Source: an uncultured Verrucomicrobiae bacterium
Lineage (GTDB): Bacteria; Verrucomicrobiota; Verrucomicrobiia; Palsa-1439
Assembly: GCA_937927265.1 (NCBI GenBank)
Contig: CALBCO010000242.1
Location: 1-11,799 of the forward strand
Reading direction: 5' to 3'
DNA: 11,799 bases
Below the pieces are notes generated by a model, which was not told where the DNA came from, ran no database searches, and saw only the letters and a list, made by a program, of their open reading frames with translations. This document shows positions 11,445 through 11,799 of the stretch, piece after piece; within the stretch, counting starts at the first letter, position 1; every line of letters begins with the position of its first letter. A program made the translations under genes and the position numbers.

Positions 11445-11799
11445 GTGAGCACCCGGCAGCACAACTCTTGGACGTACATCATGGCCAGCGCGTCATGCGT
11501 CCTGTATGTCGGCGTAACAAATGATCTGGAAAGGCGCGTTTGGGAACACAAACACAAACTGGCGGACGGGTTCACCAAGAAATACAATTGCACGAAGCTC
11601 GCGTGGTTTGAGCAGTTCAGGGAAATTCGTGATGCGATTGCATGCGAGAAACGGATCAAAGGATGGTTGCGAGTGAGGAAAATCGCGCTCATCGAAAGGA
11701 CAAATCCAACCTGGAGGGATTTGAGCACGGGTTGCCACAACGGCGTACAGACGAACACAGAAACGGCAGAGATTCTTCGCTCCGCTCAGAATGACACGG
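11445..11799 (+). CDS. GIY-YIG endonuclease-like protein, C-terminus beyond window
   Basis: An open frame runs from GTG 11445 to the window edge with no stop (118 codons seen). AAGGGG at 11433-11438, six bases upstream, supports the GTG. ATG 11481 is in frame but would remove the first strand of the domain. The domain matches the small single-domain GIY-YIG family: WTYIMASASCVLYVGVTNDL (the YI and YVG strands), ERRVWEHKHK with the conserved Arg, GFTKKYN, REIRDAIACEKRIKGWLR with the Glu of the active site, then IALIERTNPTWRDLS. The family includes nucleases related to the UvrC N-terminal domain and some homing enzymes; the role of stand-alone copies is unclear. The end of the visible frame (AEILRSAQNDT) is read through the right repeat arm, so the C-terminus is probably repeat-encoded. 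It lies exactly between near-identical inverted repeats. Confidence 0.88.
   Translation, partial: MSTRQHNSWTYIMASASCVLYVGVTNDLERRVWEHKHKLADGFTKKYNCTKLAWFEQFREIRDAIACEKRIKGWLRVRKIALIERTNPTWRDLSTGCHNGVQTNTETAEILRSAQNDT
11767..11796 (-). repeat. Right inverted-repeat arm of the GIY-YIG cassette
   Basis: Read on the minus strand this 30-base arm begins TGTCATTCTGAGCGGAGCGA. It differs from the left arm at 11356-11385 by one base. Further inner or outer parts of this end lie beyond the window. Confidence 0.88.

Noticed and set aside
11332..11448. Short plus-strand frame overlapping the nuoL stop (TGATG), 38 codons, as a possible nuoM start
   Set aside because: It is the translation of the hairpin repeat and bears no resemblance to the hydrophobic N-terminus of NuoM.

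Overview
The window holds most of one respiratory complex I (NADH:quinone oxidoreductase) operon, all on the + strand: 3' end of nuoA, then nuoB, nuoC, nuoD, a fused nuoE-nuoF, nuoG, nuoH, nuoI, nuoJ, nuoK and nuoL. nuoM and nuoN would be expected beyond the right edge. The genes are tightly packed, with ATGA or 8-base start/stop overlaps at most junctions, so this looks like one long co-transcribed and partly translationally coupled unit. NuoB, the NuoE-NuoF fusion, NuoG and NuoI carry the expected Fe-S ligands, including the extra N7 cluster of NuoG, and NuoD, NuoH, NuoK and NuoL keep their signature motifs. The enzyme therefore looks functional and NADH-linked.

Three genes that do not belong to complex I sit inside the operon in the same orientation: a GxxExxY protein with a PD-(D/E)XK-like core between nuoD and nuoEF, an ORF6N-domain (phage antirepressor-like) protein between nuoF and nuoG, and a GIY-YIG endonuclease-like gene after nuoL, where nuoM is expected. 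The two nuclease-like genes are each bracketed by inverted repeats of about 30 bp. The ORF6N gene has no such bracket, but carries a perfect 27-bp odd palindrome in its coding sequence.

Four further junctions hold inverted-repeat elements without a gene: nuoB/nuoC, nuoG/nuoH, nuoI/nuoJ and nuoJ/nuoK. Their arms are built from short tandem units: 7-nt units at nuoB/nuoC and nuoJ/nuoK, and 10-nt units at nuoG/nuoH and nuoI/nuoJ. The nuoG/nuoH element belongs to the same family as the arms around the GxxExxY gene and looks like an empty version of that cassette. Several elements have been absorbed into the genes: they encode the last residues of NuoB and NuoG and the first residues of NuoC, supply the GTG start proposed for nuoEF, and contain or abut Shine-Dalgarno sequences.

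The organism is a GC-rich bacterium. The combination of free-standing GxxExxY and ORF6N genes, many families of dispersed hairpin repeats, and this gene order suggests the Planctomycetes-Verrucomicrobia-Chlamydiae neighbourhood (for example Verrucomicrobia). That is an impression from memory and not a tested assignment. The point of most interest is the repeated association of small nuclease-like genes with short inverted repeats inserted harmlessly between essential-type genes, which could represent a small selfish or domesticated element class.
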